From Paenibacillus macerans (lineage in GTDB: Bacteria > Bacillota > Bacilli > Paenibacillales > Paenibacillaceae), in NCBI RefSeq assembly GCF_023715465.1, contig NZ_JAMBOE010000010.1:169731-233730 (forward strand): a DNA stretch of 64,000 bases, given 5' to 3'. The position numbers and the translations under genes were made by a program. The notes below the pieces were generated by a model. The model was not told where the DNA came from. It saw only the letters and a list, made by a program, of their open reading frames with translations, and did no database searches. This document shows positions 55,065 to 62,508 of the stretch, one piece after another. Each line of letters opens with the position of its first letter. The stretch's first letter is position 1.

Positions 55065-55660
55065 ACCTGCGCCCCTCCCTCATCCTCCGCCTTGACCGTA
55101 ATGCTGCGAACAGCCTGATATGCGATATCTCGCCAATCCGGGTAGTCCTCATACCGGCAGCAAAAAGTTCCCATCAGGAGCTTGCCGGCAAATTCCAGGA
55201 AATACATGATATTAAACAGGGCACCGTCAATCACCATATTTTTGAACTCAAAGTATCCCAACGTTTTCCCGCCGACGGTCTCTACCCCGCTGTTATAGAA
55301 AATATGGGAAGGATTCGATTTTTGAATCATCGTTTTCATGTCCGCTGTAAGTTCTTCGACCATCTCATCTTTGAGGTCAATTTCGACCCGATTCAGCGTA
55401 AAGTTTACGGCCCCCGCCTCGTCGCTTCTTATAATTTCCGGCCGCTGCTCATACGGATACTTGATGGAGCGGAATTCCTTGGGCATCTCTTCAAAGTCAG
55501 CAGGAAGGTAGAGGGAAAGTTTATCCTCATAAAAAGACTGCAGCGTAAATTCATAATACCGCTTGCCGATTTTTACCGGTCCGTCCGTAATCGAGCGGGG
55601 AACCATGGATTGCTCCACCTCATTGATCAGTTGGGTAATCTTTTCATCCATAAACGACAT
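55061..55660 (-). CDS. DcrB/Eag-like protein, putative effector chaperone
   Basis: A 199-residue protein and the first gene of the spike cluster, overlapping the next by ATGA. The pattern LYLPADFEEMPKEF...IKYPYEQRP and the beta strands around AVNFTLNRVEIDLKDEM resemble the DcrB/Eag (DUF1795) fold. In Gram-negative type VI systems that fold shields the hydrophobic segments of effectors. The spike-effector downstream has just such a segment, so a chaperone role is plausible. Homology is judged by eye. Confidence 0.55.
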   Translation of the reverse strand: MSFMDEKITQLINEVEQSMVPRSITDGPVKIGKRYYEFTLQSFYEDKLSLYLPADFEEMPKEFRSIKYPYEQRPEIIRSDEAGAVNFTLNRVEIDLKDEMVEELTADMKTMIQKSNPSHIFYNSGVETVGGKTLGYFEFKNMVIDGALFNIMYFLEFAGKLLMGTFCCRYEDYPDWRDIAYQAVRSITVKAEDEGGAQV

Positions 55661-55777
55661 CCCTTTTCCTCCTTCTACTTCCGAAGCATCAATTTTGTGA
55701 AATTAGACCATCTATCCCTATATTTCGGAAATATTCTCCGGTAAATTAACCCAGAACCATACAAATAACCCCAAATA

Positions 55778-55830
55778 GCAAAAAAATCACCCTGACCGAC
55801 GAAGCTTCCGCTCCGGAGTCAGAGTGATTT
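55778..55830 (-). terminator. Minus-strand terminator upstream of the spike cluster
   Basis: AAATCACTCTGAC pairs with GTCAGGGTGATTT (one mismatch), followed on the minus strand by T7. It lies 120 bp before the first spike gene and no minus-strand gene precedes it, so it may be a leader attenuator or end a small RNA. Confidence 0.65.
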
Positions 55831-56176
55831 AGACTTTTTATATGGATTTTCGATCTTTATTGAACTTCTACAGACGGAGTACGAATAAAATCTTAGCCTT
55901 GGCAAAGCTGCAAACCACTGCGGCCTATTTATTTCGCCCTTTCAGTGGCAGTCAAAAGCATACTTGACCGGCTGGGCGCTGACCATTAATTGCAAATCAT
56001 ACAACTAACTTTACATCATTTCCCGAATCATTCGATTAATTGCATTTCATACATTTATTTTCTCGTTTTAAGCCTCATTCTTCGAAAGATCGCGGAGTAA
56101 CTGCAGGTTTTACACTTAATCAGGCGCTGTGGCAGCAATCCGGATAAGTAGCTGTACATTTTGCAACTATTCCATT

Positions 56177-56214
56177 CAACCATGGACCAAGAAAGAATGG
56201 ATGGTTGTTTTTTT
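56177..56214 (+). terminator. Plus-strand terminator without an upstream gene
   Basis: CAACCAT pairs with ATGGTTG across 17 nt and T7 follows. No plus-strand gene lies upstream for several kb, which suggests an unannotated small RNA or a decayed gene. Confidence 0.65.
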
Positions 56215-56247
56215 CATAAAGTTTTCCAATATATATTTAAAATCAAA

Positions 56248-56295
56248 TTGACAATTCGTAGCTACAGATTTATATTTATCTCGTAGCTACGAATT
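56248..56295 (+). promoter_or_regulatory. Promoter and operator of the ribbon-helix-helix gene
   Basis: TTGACA and TATATT are 17 bp apart. AATTCGTAGCTAC and GTAGCTACGAATT form a perfect 13-bp inverted repeat flanking the -10, and each half contains its own palindrome GTAGCTAC. This is the layout expected for autorepression by a dimer-of-dimers ribbon-helix-helix protein. Confidence 0.8.
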
Positions 56296-56304
56296 GGAGG
56301 TGAT

Positions 56305-56487
56305 ATGTTGGTAGCTAAGAAGAAACCGGGGCCGAAAACGGACAATCCTATGGATACTATGCTGCGTGTTCGGGTAGATAAGATTACATTGGAAAAACTG
56401 GATGACAGCGCAAAAGAGTTAAATACTTCACGTTCTGAAATCATCCGAAAAGGTATCCATAAGATCCATGACGACCTCAAAAAATAA
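56305..56487 (+). CDS. Ribbon-helix-helix (CopG/MetJ-type) DNA-binding protein
   Basis: A 60-residue protein with a basic arm (KKKPGPKTDN), the beta strand MLRVRVDKI, and two helices (TLEKLDDSAKEL, SRSEIIRKGIHKIHDDL), all hallmarks of the fold. GGAGG is close to the ATG. It very likely binds the GTAGCTAC palindromes over its own promoter. No toxin partner directly follows; a DUF6809-like gene does. Confidence 0.88.
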   Translation: MLVAKKKPGPKTDNPMDTMLRVRVDKITLEKLDDSAKELNTSRSEIIRKGIHKIHDDLKK

Positions 56488-56629
56488 AAGGAAGCGGCGC
56501 ACTCTCTCTCAAAGATCACGCCACTTCCCACCTGCAATCACCTAAAAGGCAGACTACATAAATATCCTATCATGTGCAGTCGGTCCTTTCAAGGAATTGC
56601 AAATATAAGAGACTGAAAGGATGACTTAT

Positions 56630-56923
56630 ATGAGAAGCATTTTGGAAGAACTTTTTGACGGGAATATAAACCCGGCTGAATTAATCATTCCAAGAAATCC
56701 GGAGTATCGTCCTTTAAATCGTAAAATATCCGATACAATACTTATGTGGAAAGGCAAGCTGTCTGAACACGATTTTCAAGAGCTCGAAGAATTGTTGGAC
56801 TTACGCTCCCAATCGGATTCCATGTACGCCGAAGCGTCCTTTGTATACGGTTTTAAGCTTGCCTTATGGATCATGATTGAAGTGATGACCGGAGAGACGG
56901 AGCTTGTGCATAAACAAGATTAA
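56630..56923 (+). CDS. Small conserved protein, DUF6809-like
   Basis: About 97 residues from MRSILEELFDGNINPAELII, nine bases after AAAGG. It carries PEYRPLNRKISD, a helical middle and a hydrophobic C-terminal helix (ASFVYGFKLALWIMIEVM). I associate this pattern with DUF6809, small helical proteins common in Firmicute mobile DNA. Function unknown. Confidence 0.65.
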   Translation: MRSILEELFDGNINPAELIIPRNPEYRPLNRKISDTILMWKGKLSEHDFQELEELLDLRSQSDSMYAEASFVYGFKLALWIMIEVMTGETELVHKQD

Positions 56924-56942
56924 AGCTTGCATATACCAAGAG

Positions 56943-57017
56943 ATTTGCATAAAATGGAGCCGCCTCCATCAAACGCACGGAGGCGGGTCCAGCTATCGCA
57001 GCCTTGCTTTAACTCAT
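56943..57017 (+). repeat. 75-bp direct repeat, left copy flanking the toxin-antitoxin genes
   Basis: It aligns without gaps to 57883-57957 with about 8 mismatches. It contains ATTTGCATAAAATGGAGCCG, the complementary GGAGGCGG stem and the sequence AGCTATCGCAGCCTT. The right copy is the terminator and end of the SIMPL gene, so this left copy is a stray duplicate. Confidence 0.9.
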
Positions 57018-57082
57018 GTTTTCAGAACAAGGGAAGGAGAATTCACGCGATATTGCTCATGTATATCACGTGTGGTATATTT

Positions 57083-57559
57083 ATGGCATACATTGAATTT
57101 GCGTTTGATGGAAATGGTAAACAGCCGGTGCTGGATCACTTAAAGCAACTTCGGCAGCAAGCAGCTACTGGAGATTCGGACGCCGTTTGGCTACTAGCTC
57201 GCATTGCACGGGCATTAAATTTTATCCAGCGTCACGGTATTCCAGGTTCGATAGGACAAACTTTAATCGCCAATGATGATAGTGGCTTTCCATTCACCTT
57301 GGTAGATCCAGTGAAGGAGTTAGTGCACCATCAGCCGTTATTAGAGCTTAGAGTGAACAAACCCCGGCGTGCCGGGGCATATAGAGCTATTTTCTTCCCG
57401 TTTGAGTATAACGGCAATCAAATATTGGTGTTTACCCGCTCTGTCATTAAGCAAAGCACAGCGTCGCCGGACTTTGAAGCGATCGTTCAGGAAACCAAAG
57501 CCATGTTGCCCGACTTTAATCAGAACCCGAGTAAGTACATTAATCTCTTGAAAGGGTGA
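57083..57559 (+). CDS. HigB/RelE-type (Gp49-like) toxin
   Basis: About 158 residues from MAYIEFAFDGNGKQPVLDHL, seven bases before an antitoxin gene. The family features are VWLLARIARALNFIQRHGIP, LLELRVNKPRRAGAYRAIFF (basic RNA-binding strand) and ILVFTRSVIKQS, the fold of phage-derived Gp49/HigB ribosome-dependent mRNA endonucleases. The start is not certain: no good RBS is seen before 57083, and ATG 57059 is an alternative. The toxin-first gene order is typical of HigBA. Confidence 0.85.
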   Translation: MAYIEFAFDGNGKQPVLDHLKQLRQQAATGDSDAVWLLARIARALNFIQRHGIPGSIGQTLIANDDSGFPFTLVDPVKELVHHQPLLELRVNKPRRAGAYRAIFFPFEYNGNQILVFTRSVIKQSTASPDFEAIVQETKAMLPDFNQNPSKYINLLKG

Positions 57560-57565
57560 AGCCTC

Positions 57566-57883
57566 ATGACTAAAAAATTAGGTCAGGATTTTGTGGAATT
57601 CATGGAAGAAGCCAACCAGATCCCGGAAGTTAAGGAATACTTGACCTCTTTTTCGGTAGTTATTGGCGACCTCGTTATGGCTCGCCGGCTGCAGCTAGGC
57701 TGGACACAAAAACAACTTGCCGAAAGAGCCGATACCACCCAGGCTAGAATCTCCCAAATTGAAGCCGCACATGAAGGCGTGAAAATGGGGACGATTAACA
57801 AGGTGTTCAAAGCCCTGGGCCTTTCCAATATCAACCCGGAATATCGCGAAGACGCTGCTGGAAAACAGTTCATAGGTATCTAA
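57566..57883 (+). CDS. XRE-family antitoxin (HigA-like)
   Basis: 105 residues with a helix-turn-helix (RRLQLGWTQKQLAERADTTQ, followed by ARISQIEAAHEG) at about 38-78. It neutralises the toxin and would repress the pair. AAAGGGTGAAG precedes the ATG. Its stop lies at the boundary of the right direct repeat. Confidence 0.88.
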   Translation: MTKKLGQDFVEFMEEANQIPEVKEYLTSFSVVIGDLVMARRLQLGWTQKQLAERADTTQARISQIEAAHEGVKMGTINKVFKALGLSNINPEYREDAAGKQFIGI

Positions 57884-57957
57884 TTTGCATAAAATGGAGC
57901 CGCCTCCGACATACACACGGAGGCGGCTCCAGCTATCGCAGCCTTACTTCATCTCAT
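57883..57957 (+). repeat. 75-bp direct repeat, right copy (SIMPL terminator and gene end)
   Basis: Contains the SIMPL terminator and the last codons of that gene. Its left partner lies 940 bp away, exactly across the toxin-antitoxin pair. Confidence 0.9.
57893..57930 (-). terminator. Terminator of the SIMPL gene
   Basis: GGAGCCGCCTCC pairs perfectly with GGAGGCGGCTCC, followed on the minus strand by ATTTTA. Confidence 0.8.
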
Positions 57958-58705
57958 AAACCACGTTCACCGTTGTCCGCACTTCAATTTCTCCTGCTTC
58001 TACGGGCGTACTTCCCGCGCTGTCCATGGCAGCCTCGTTAACCGCCTTGTACTGCACCGAAATGCTCGGCGTGCTGGCGTTTTCCAGGCTGATGCTCACC
58101 GCTTGGCCCAACGTGCGGCCGGCGGCTTTGGTAAGGATGCCCGCTTTCCGGCTTGCATCGGCCATCGCCTTTTGAATGACTTGCTCTTCGTATTGCTCCG
58201 GTTTCTCGGTGCCAAAGCGAATGTCGTCGATTTGATTGGCCCCCGCAGCGGAAGCCGCATCCAGGAGTTCTCCCACCTTATCCAGGTTGCGGTAGGTCAC
58301 ATCCAGCGAATAACGGGCCGTATACCCGCTGATGGATTCCGCTCCCGTTTTATCGTTATACGTATAATCCGGGCGGACTGAGAATTGGCCGGTCTGGATG
58401 TCCTTTTCGTTAATGCCCCAAGTTTCTTTGAGCAGTTTGGTCAGTTTGGCGGCTTTCTCACCATTCGTTTTTTGCGCTTCCTGAGCTGTTTTCGCTTTGG
58501 TGACGACGCCGACGGACAAATAGGCCACATCCGGCTTCACGGTAATTTCGCCTTCTCCTCGCACGCTGACTACGTTGGTTTGAATACTGCTCTCGGCGGC
58601 ATTGGCCGTTCCGGCCAACCCCCATGAACCGCCGACGTATGCCCCTCCCATCAGCAGGGAACCGACAATCAAAATGGACGCAGCAGGCTTTAACCACATT
58701 TTCAT
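57944..58705 (-). CDS. SIMPL (DUF541) domain protein, exported
   Basis: A 253-residue secreted protein. Signal peptide with cleavage near TANA-AE (about residue 36). The SIMPL domain starts at VVSVRGEGEITVKPDVAYLS, continues through GAESISGYTARYSLDVTYRN and ends at TTVNVVYEMK. The family is widespread and its role is poorly known. The last codons lie inside the right 75-bp repeat. Confidence 0.9.
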   Translation of the reverse strand: MKMWLKPAASILIVGSLLMGGAYVGGSWGLAGTANAAESSIQTNVVSVRGEGEITVKPDVAYLSVGVVTKAKTAQEAQKTNGEKAAKLTKLLKETWGINEKDIQTGQFSVRPDYTYNDKTGAESISGYTARYSLDVTYRNLDKVGELLDAASAAGANQIDDIRFGTEKPEQYEEQVIQKAMADASRKAGILTKAAGRTLGQAVSISLENASTPSISVQYKAVNEAAMDSAGSTPVEAGEIEVRTTVNVVYEMK

Positions 58706-59130
58706 AACTTATGACCTCCAATGTTGGTTGAATTTAACTACTAAACGCGCCCCGCGGACAAATGTTGCAGCAAATAAGAATAACTATCAGAAAAATTTCG
58801 CTCCGGCGGCCCTTTGAATTGAAAACCCTTACTTTAGCGGATATAAGTGGAATTCCTTTAAACGAGGTCGAGCGAGGCCGTCATTCTAACGGTTGTGATC
58901 GCCGTTATTTCGTTAAAATGCATGGGGAAATAAATTTAACGGTTGCGGCAGAGCTTATTTTGCCTTTTTGCTGCGGATTCGAGCCCTTTTCGCCCGAATA
59001 AGCTTGATTACAACCGTTAGCGCCAAAGCGACATGTTACTTGCAGATCCGGGATGCATAAGCGTGTTTAGCTCCAAACAAGTGATTGGCCAACTGATTTT
59101 GCAGTCCAAACGCCGATTTCCAACGCAACG
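58706..59130. other. Intergenic region without a gene
   Basis: A low-complexity stretch of about 400 bp with repeated CGTTATTTCG/AACGGTTG words (TCTAACGGTTGTGATCGCCG, TTAACGGTTGCGG, ACAACCGTTAGCGCC), a further example of AT-rich intergenic repeat material. No coding pattern is seen. Confidence 0.4.
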
Positions 59131-59131
59131 A

Positions 59132-59172
59132 CAAAAAAAGGATGTATCCGCTTCGCGAGCGGAACCATCCTT
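59132..59172 (-). terminator. Terminator of the rapZ-yvcK-whiA-HPr block
   Basis: On the minus strand GGATG..TCCGCT pairs with AGCGGA..CATCC and is followed by T7, about 25 bp after the HPr stop. Confidence 0.9.
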
Positions 59173-59196
59173 TTGTTTCCGAAGAAAATCCGGTGA

Positions 59197-59466
59197 TTAC
59201 TGATTTTCCAATTCCTCTTTGCTGACCAAATTGATTAAAGCGTTTGCAGCCTGTTCTGCATCCGCGCCTTCCGCACTAATGTAAATTTCAGTTCCGGTGC
59301 TGATGGCCAAACTCATAATCCCCATGATGCTCTTGGCATTCACTTTTTTATCGTCTTTTTCAACGAAAATTTCCGAAGAATATTTATTCGCTTCCTGAAC
59401 GAAAAGCGCAGCCGGCCGAGCGTGCAGTCCCGTTTTCAAACGAACGGTAACCGGGTTTCTAACCAT
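59197..59466 (-). CDS. HPr-family phosphocarrier at the crh position
   Basis: 89 residues. GLHARPAALFVQEANKY holds the active-site His that receives phosphate from enzyme I, and VNAKSIMGIMSLA holds the regulatory Ser phosphorylated by HPr kinase. In B. subtilis the protein at this position, Crh, has Gln instead of His. This one could therefore serve sugar phosphotransfer as well as CcpA-dependent regulation. GGGGG lies nine bases before the ATG. Confidence 0.92.
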   Translation of the reverse strand: MVRNPVTVRLKTGLHARPAALFVQEANKYSSEIFVEKDDKKVNAKSIMGIMSLAISTGTEIYISAEGADAEQAANALINLVSKEELENQ

Positions 59467-59573
59467 GAAAACTTACCCCCTATACGAATTCAATCATCAC
59501 GTTACAAATTCGTGGTCATTATAATTTATATCATTATATCATACACAACGTGCAACACACTAGCAAAACCGCT

Positions 59574-60503
59574 TTAGCTCCCGCGAATTTTTTCCGCCAG
59601 TTCGTCAATTTTGCGCAACCGGTGGTTTACTCCGGACTTGCTGACCGTTCCTTTCAGCAGCTCGCCCACTTCTTTCAAGTTCATATCGGGATGGGCCAAA
59701 CGGACTTCGGCGACTTCGCGCAGCTTATCCGGCAAATTTTCCAGGCCCACTTCCTTTTCCAGCAGCTTGATGTTGTCGATCTGACGAACGGCGGCGCCGA
59801 TCGTTTTGTTCAGATTCGCGGTTTCGCAATTGACGATACGGTTGACCGAGTTGCGCATGTCGCGCATGATCCGCACATCCTCAAACTTGAAAAGCGCCTG
59901 GTGAGCCCCGATGATGCTAAGCAGCTCGATAATCTTCTCGCCTTCCTTGATGTACAGGATAAAGCCTTTTTTCCGTTCGATGCAGCGCGCGTTCAAATGG
60001 AACTCGTTAGCCAACTCGACCAGGGCTTTGCAGTGTTCCTCATACATGGAGGCGATCTCCAAATGGTAGGAGGAGCCTTCCGGATTGTTAACCGATCCGC
60101 CGGCCATAAACGCCCCGCGCAGATAAGCCCGCTTACAACAGTTTTTCCGGGTGAGCTCCAGATTAATCCCCGGCGTGAAAACAAATCCTTCGGAAACGAT
60201 TTTCAGCTCATTCAAAATTTCTTCCACTCGCCCGGGAATCCGCACGATGTACACATTGTTTTTCTTGAGGCGCATTTTTTTGCGCACAAGCAGCTCGGTG
60301 TGAATTTGAAAATGCTTCTTAAGCAAAGAATAAATCCGCCTTGCGATCGCGGCGTTTTCGGTCGAGATGTCCAGCACGACCTTTTTGTTGGAGACCTGGA
60401 CCGAACCGTTCATCCGGATCAGCGCCGATAACTCGGCCTGCTCACAGCAAGCGGGGGCTTCGACCATGGTCAGCTCTTTTTTCGTTTGCGCCGCAAATGA
60501 CAA
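59574..60503 (-). CDS. whiA: DNA-binding protein WhiA
   Basis: 309 residues from a TTG start giving MSFAAQTKKELT, which matches the family; the GTG three codons earlier lacks spacing to its RBS. The N-terminal part resembles a LAGLIDADG homing-endonuclease fold (CCKRAYLRGAFMAGGSVNNP) without the nuclease activity. The C-terminal helix-turn-helix is RLAHPDMNLKEVGELLKGTV. It controls cell-division or sporulation-related genes in known organisms. Confidence 0.97.
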   Translation of the reverse strand: MSFAAQTKKELTMVEAPACCEQAELSALIRMNGSVQVSNKKVVLDISTENAAIARRIYSLLKKHFQIHTELLVRKKMRLKKNNVYIVRIPGRVEEILNELKIVSEGFVFTPGINLELTRKNCCKRAYLRGAFMAGGSVNNPEGSSYHLEIASMYEEHCKALVELANEFHLNARCIERKKGFILYIKEGEKIIELLSIIGAHQALFKFEDVRIMRDMRNSVNRIVNCETANLNKTIGAAVRQIDNIKLLEKEVGLENLPDKLREVAEVRLAHPDMNLKEVGELLKGTVSKSGVNHRLRKIDELAEKIRGS

Positions 60504-60508
60504 GGGAC

Positions 60509-61498
60509 TCACCTCTTTCGCAAAATCCAGTCCTGGACCAGTTGATATATATGATGGCTTAATTTGTCGGCATCATGCCGCAAATATCGGCGGAACAGCA
60601 CCAGCGTGTCCGCAATAACCTTGTAGCCTTGACCGGTGACGTTGTCCCAGTCGACTTGTACCGGTTTAGCCCCTTTTTCGGCATAAAAATCCTGCACCTG
60701 CGCTGGAATTTCCCCATCGTTGACAATGACATAATCGAATAAGTGCTTGCCGACATGGTTGTAGACCGCCTGCAGATGATCGCTCACCGTATAATCGTCC
60801 GTTTCCCCCGGCTGGGTCATGACGTTGCATATAAATATTTTGATCGCCGATGTATTTTCCAATATCGCCTCCGCCAGCTTCGGCACGAGCAGATTCGGAA
60901 TAATGCTAGTGTACAAGCTACCCGGTCCGATCAAAATAGCGTCCGCCTCCCGGATCGCTTCGACCGCCTCAGGCAGCGGCTCCACTTCCTCCGGCTCCAG
61001 AAAAATACGCTTGATTCTCCCCCGGACTTCGGGAATTTTCGATTCGCCGGTGACGATCGTTCCGTCTTCCATCTCCGCATGCAGCACGACGGCCTGGCCG
61101 GCGGCGGGCAGCACGCGCCCGCGTACGGCAAATACGCGGCTGAGTTCGCGGACCGCTGTCACGAAATCGCCGGAAATGTCCGTAATCGCCGCTAAGATTA
61201 GATTGCCCAGGCTGTGCCCGGCTAGTCCCGAACCGGCCGCAAACCGATAGTTGAGCATATCCGACAGCAGCGGTTCAACGTCGGCCAGCGCCGTCAATAC
61301 GTTGCGAATGTCGCCCGGCGGCGGCATCTGCAGCTCGTTTCTCAGAATTCCCGAGCTGCCTCCATCGTCGGCTACGGTTACGATAGCCGTGATATCGAGC
61401 GGTTTCTCCTTCAATCCGCGAAGCATGACGGATAGGCCGGTTCCCCCGCCCATCACGACGATCCGCGGGACCCTTTCTTCCTTGGCCCGATGTATCAC
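60509..61498 (-). CDS. yvcK: YvcK-family gluconeogenesis/cell-wall factor
   Basis: 329 residues from a GTG start with AGAGGTG eight bases upstream. The CofD-like fold starts with VVMGGGTGLSVMLRGLKEKP, followed by ADDGGSSGILRNELQMPPPG and ILIGPGSLYTSIIPNLLV. The B. subtilis homologue binds UDP-sugars and is needed for growth on gluconeogenic carbon and for cell shape. Confidence 0.96.
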   Translation of the reverse strand: MIHRAKEERVPRIVVMGGGTGLSVMLRGLKEKPLDITAIVTVADDGGSSGILRNELQMPPPGDIRNVLTALADVEPLLSDMLNYRFAAGSGLAGHSLGNLILAAITDISGDFVTAVRELSRVFAVRGRVLPAAGQAVVLHAEMEDGTIVTGESKIPEVRGRIKRIFLEPEEVEPLPEAVEAIREADAILIGPGSLYTSIIPNLLVPKLAEAILENTSAIKIFICNVMTQPGETDDYTVSDHLQAVYNHVGKHLFDYVIVNDGEIPAQVQDFYAEKGAKPVQVDWDNVTGQGYKVIADTLVLFRRYLRHDADKLSHHIYQLVQDWILRKR

Positions 61499-61543
61499 TA
61501 ATGGTTCACCTCTTAACTCGAGTCCACGCCAGTGGGAGCTCTC

Positions 61544-62437
61544 TTAATGCCGATCCCGTCCTTCGTCCCGGTGGCTCACGCGAACCGTCTCCGTCTCACT
61601 GGTTCCGAGCATCCGGCCCAAATATTCGGCGATCGCCACCGAACGGTGTTTGCCGCCGGTACAGCCGATCGCGATGATGATCTGGCTTTTGCCCTCTTTG
61701 TGGTATTGCGGCAGGAGGAAATGCAGCATATCGAGCAGCTTGCTCAAAAACTGCTGCGTCTCCGGCCACTTCATAACATATTCATATACGTCGCTGTCTC
61801 GTCCCGTGTGTGGGCGAAGTTGCTCAATGTAATGCGGATTGGGCAAAAAGCGGACGTCGAACACCAGGTCGGCGTCGATCGGGATACCGTATTTAAATCC
61901 AAACGAAGTAATGTTGACGGATAAGTTGCTGCTCTCCAGGTGGGAGAATCGGGAAATGATCTTCTCCTTCAGCTGGGCCGGCTTCATGTTGCTGGTATCG
62001 ATCACCTGGGTAGCCGACATCCGCAGCTCATTCAGCATCTTGCGCTCCAGCTTGATCCCGTCGAGCGGCATGCCTTCCGGCGCCAGCGGGTGGCGGCGGC
62101 GGCTCTCCTTGTATCTTTGAACGAGAACCGAATCGGTGGCATCCAAAAATAGGATTTCGCACTTGATAGTGAAGTGGTTTCGAATGTAACCAAGCGACTC
62201 TTCAAGCGCCGTGAAAAACTCCCGCCCGCGCAGGTCGATCACAAGCGCCACCTTGGCGATTTTACCTTTGGATTGCTCAATCAATTCAGCGAATTTAGGA
62301 ATCAGAACCGGAGGCAGATTATCTACGCAGAAAAAACCGAGATCCTCCAAACTCCGTACGGCAAGCGACTTTCCCGCACCCGACATGCCCGTAATAATGA
62401 TCAGGTTGGCAACTGGACTCGTTTCAATATCCGGCAT
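61544..62437 (-). CDS. rapZ: RNase adapter RapZ (YvcJ)
   Basis: 297 residues from ATG 62437 (GGGAGG seven bases upstream; the TTG six codons earlier would swallow the RBS). Walker A GMSGAGKSLAVRSLEDLGF, DSVLVQRYKESRRRHPLAP, and C-terminal IGCTGGKHRSVAIAEYLG, the phosphate/RNA-contact loop. In Enterobacteria RapZ guides RNase E to GlmZ; the Firmicute role is less defined. Confidence 0.97.
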   Translation of the reverse strand: MPDIETSPVANLIIITGMSGAGKSLAVRSLEDLGFFCVDNLPPVLIPKFAELIEQSKGKIAKVALVIDLRGREFFTALEESLGYIRNHFTIKCEILFLDATDSVLVQRYKESRRRHPLAPEGMPLDGIKLERKMLNELRMSATQVIDTSNMKPAQLKEKIISRFSHLESSNLSVNITSFGFKYGIPIDADLVFDVRFLPNPHYIEQLRPHTGRDSDVYEYVMKWPETQQFLSKLLDMLHFLLPQYHKEGKSQIIIAIGCTGGKHRSVAIAEYLGRMLGTSETETVRVSHRDEGRDRH

Positions 62438-62508
62438 CTTTATTCCCTCCCGCAAATTCTCCGTATCCTGAAATCCTATAATCTATATCGGCTTAACAAC
62501 AAATCCCA

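Larger units (their letters stand above)
55661..56247. other. Gene-free intergenic region with two opposing terminators
   Basis: No protein gene is seen. It contains a minus-strand terminator near 55.8 kb, a plus-strand terminator near 56.2 kb and AT-rich sequence with repeated TTGCAxxTCATACA-like words (about 55989 and 56040). A short RNA could be made on either strand. Confidence 0.4.

Noticed and set aside
56488..56535. GGAAGCGGCG / CGCCACTTCC hairpin after the RHH gene as a terminator
   Set aside because: The stem has a mismatch and no T run follows, so termination is not well supported.
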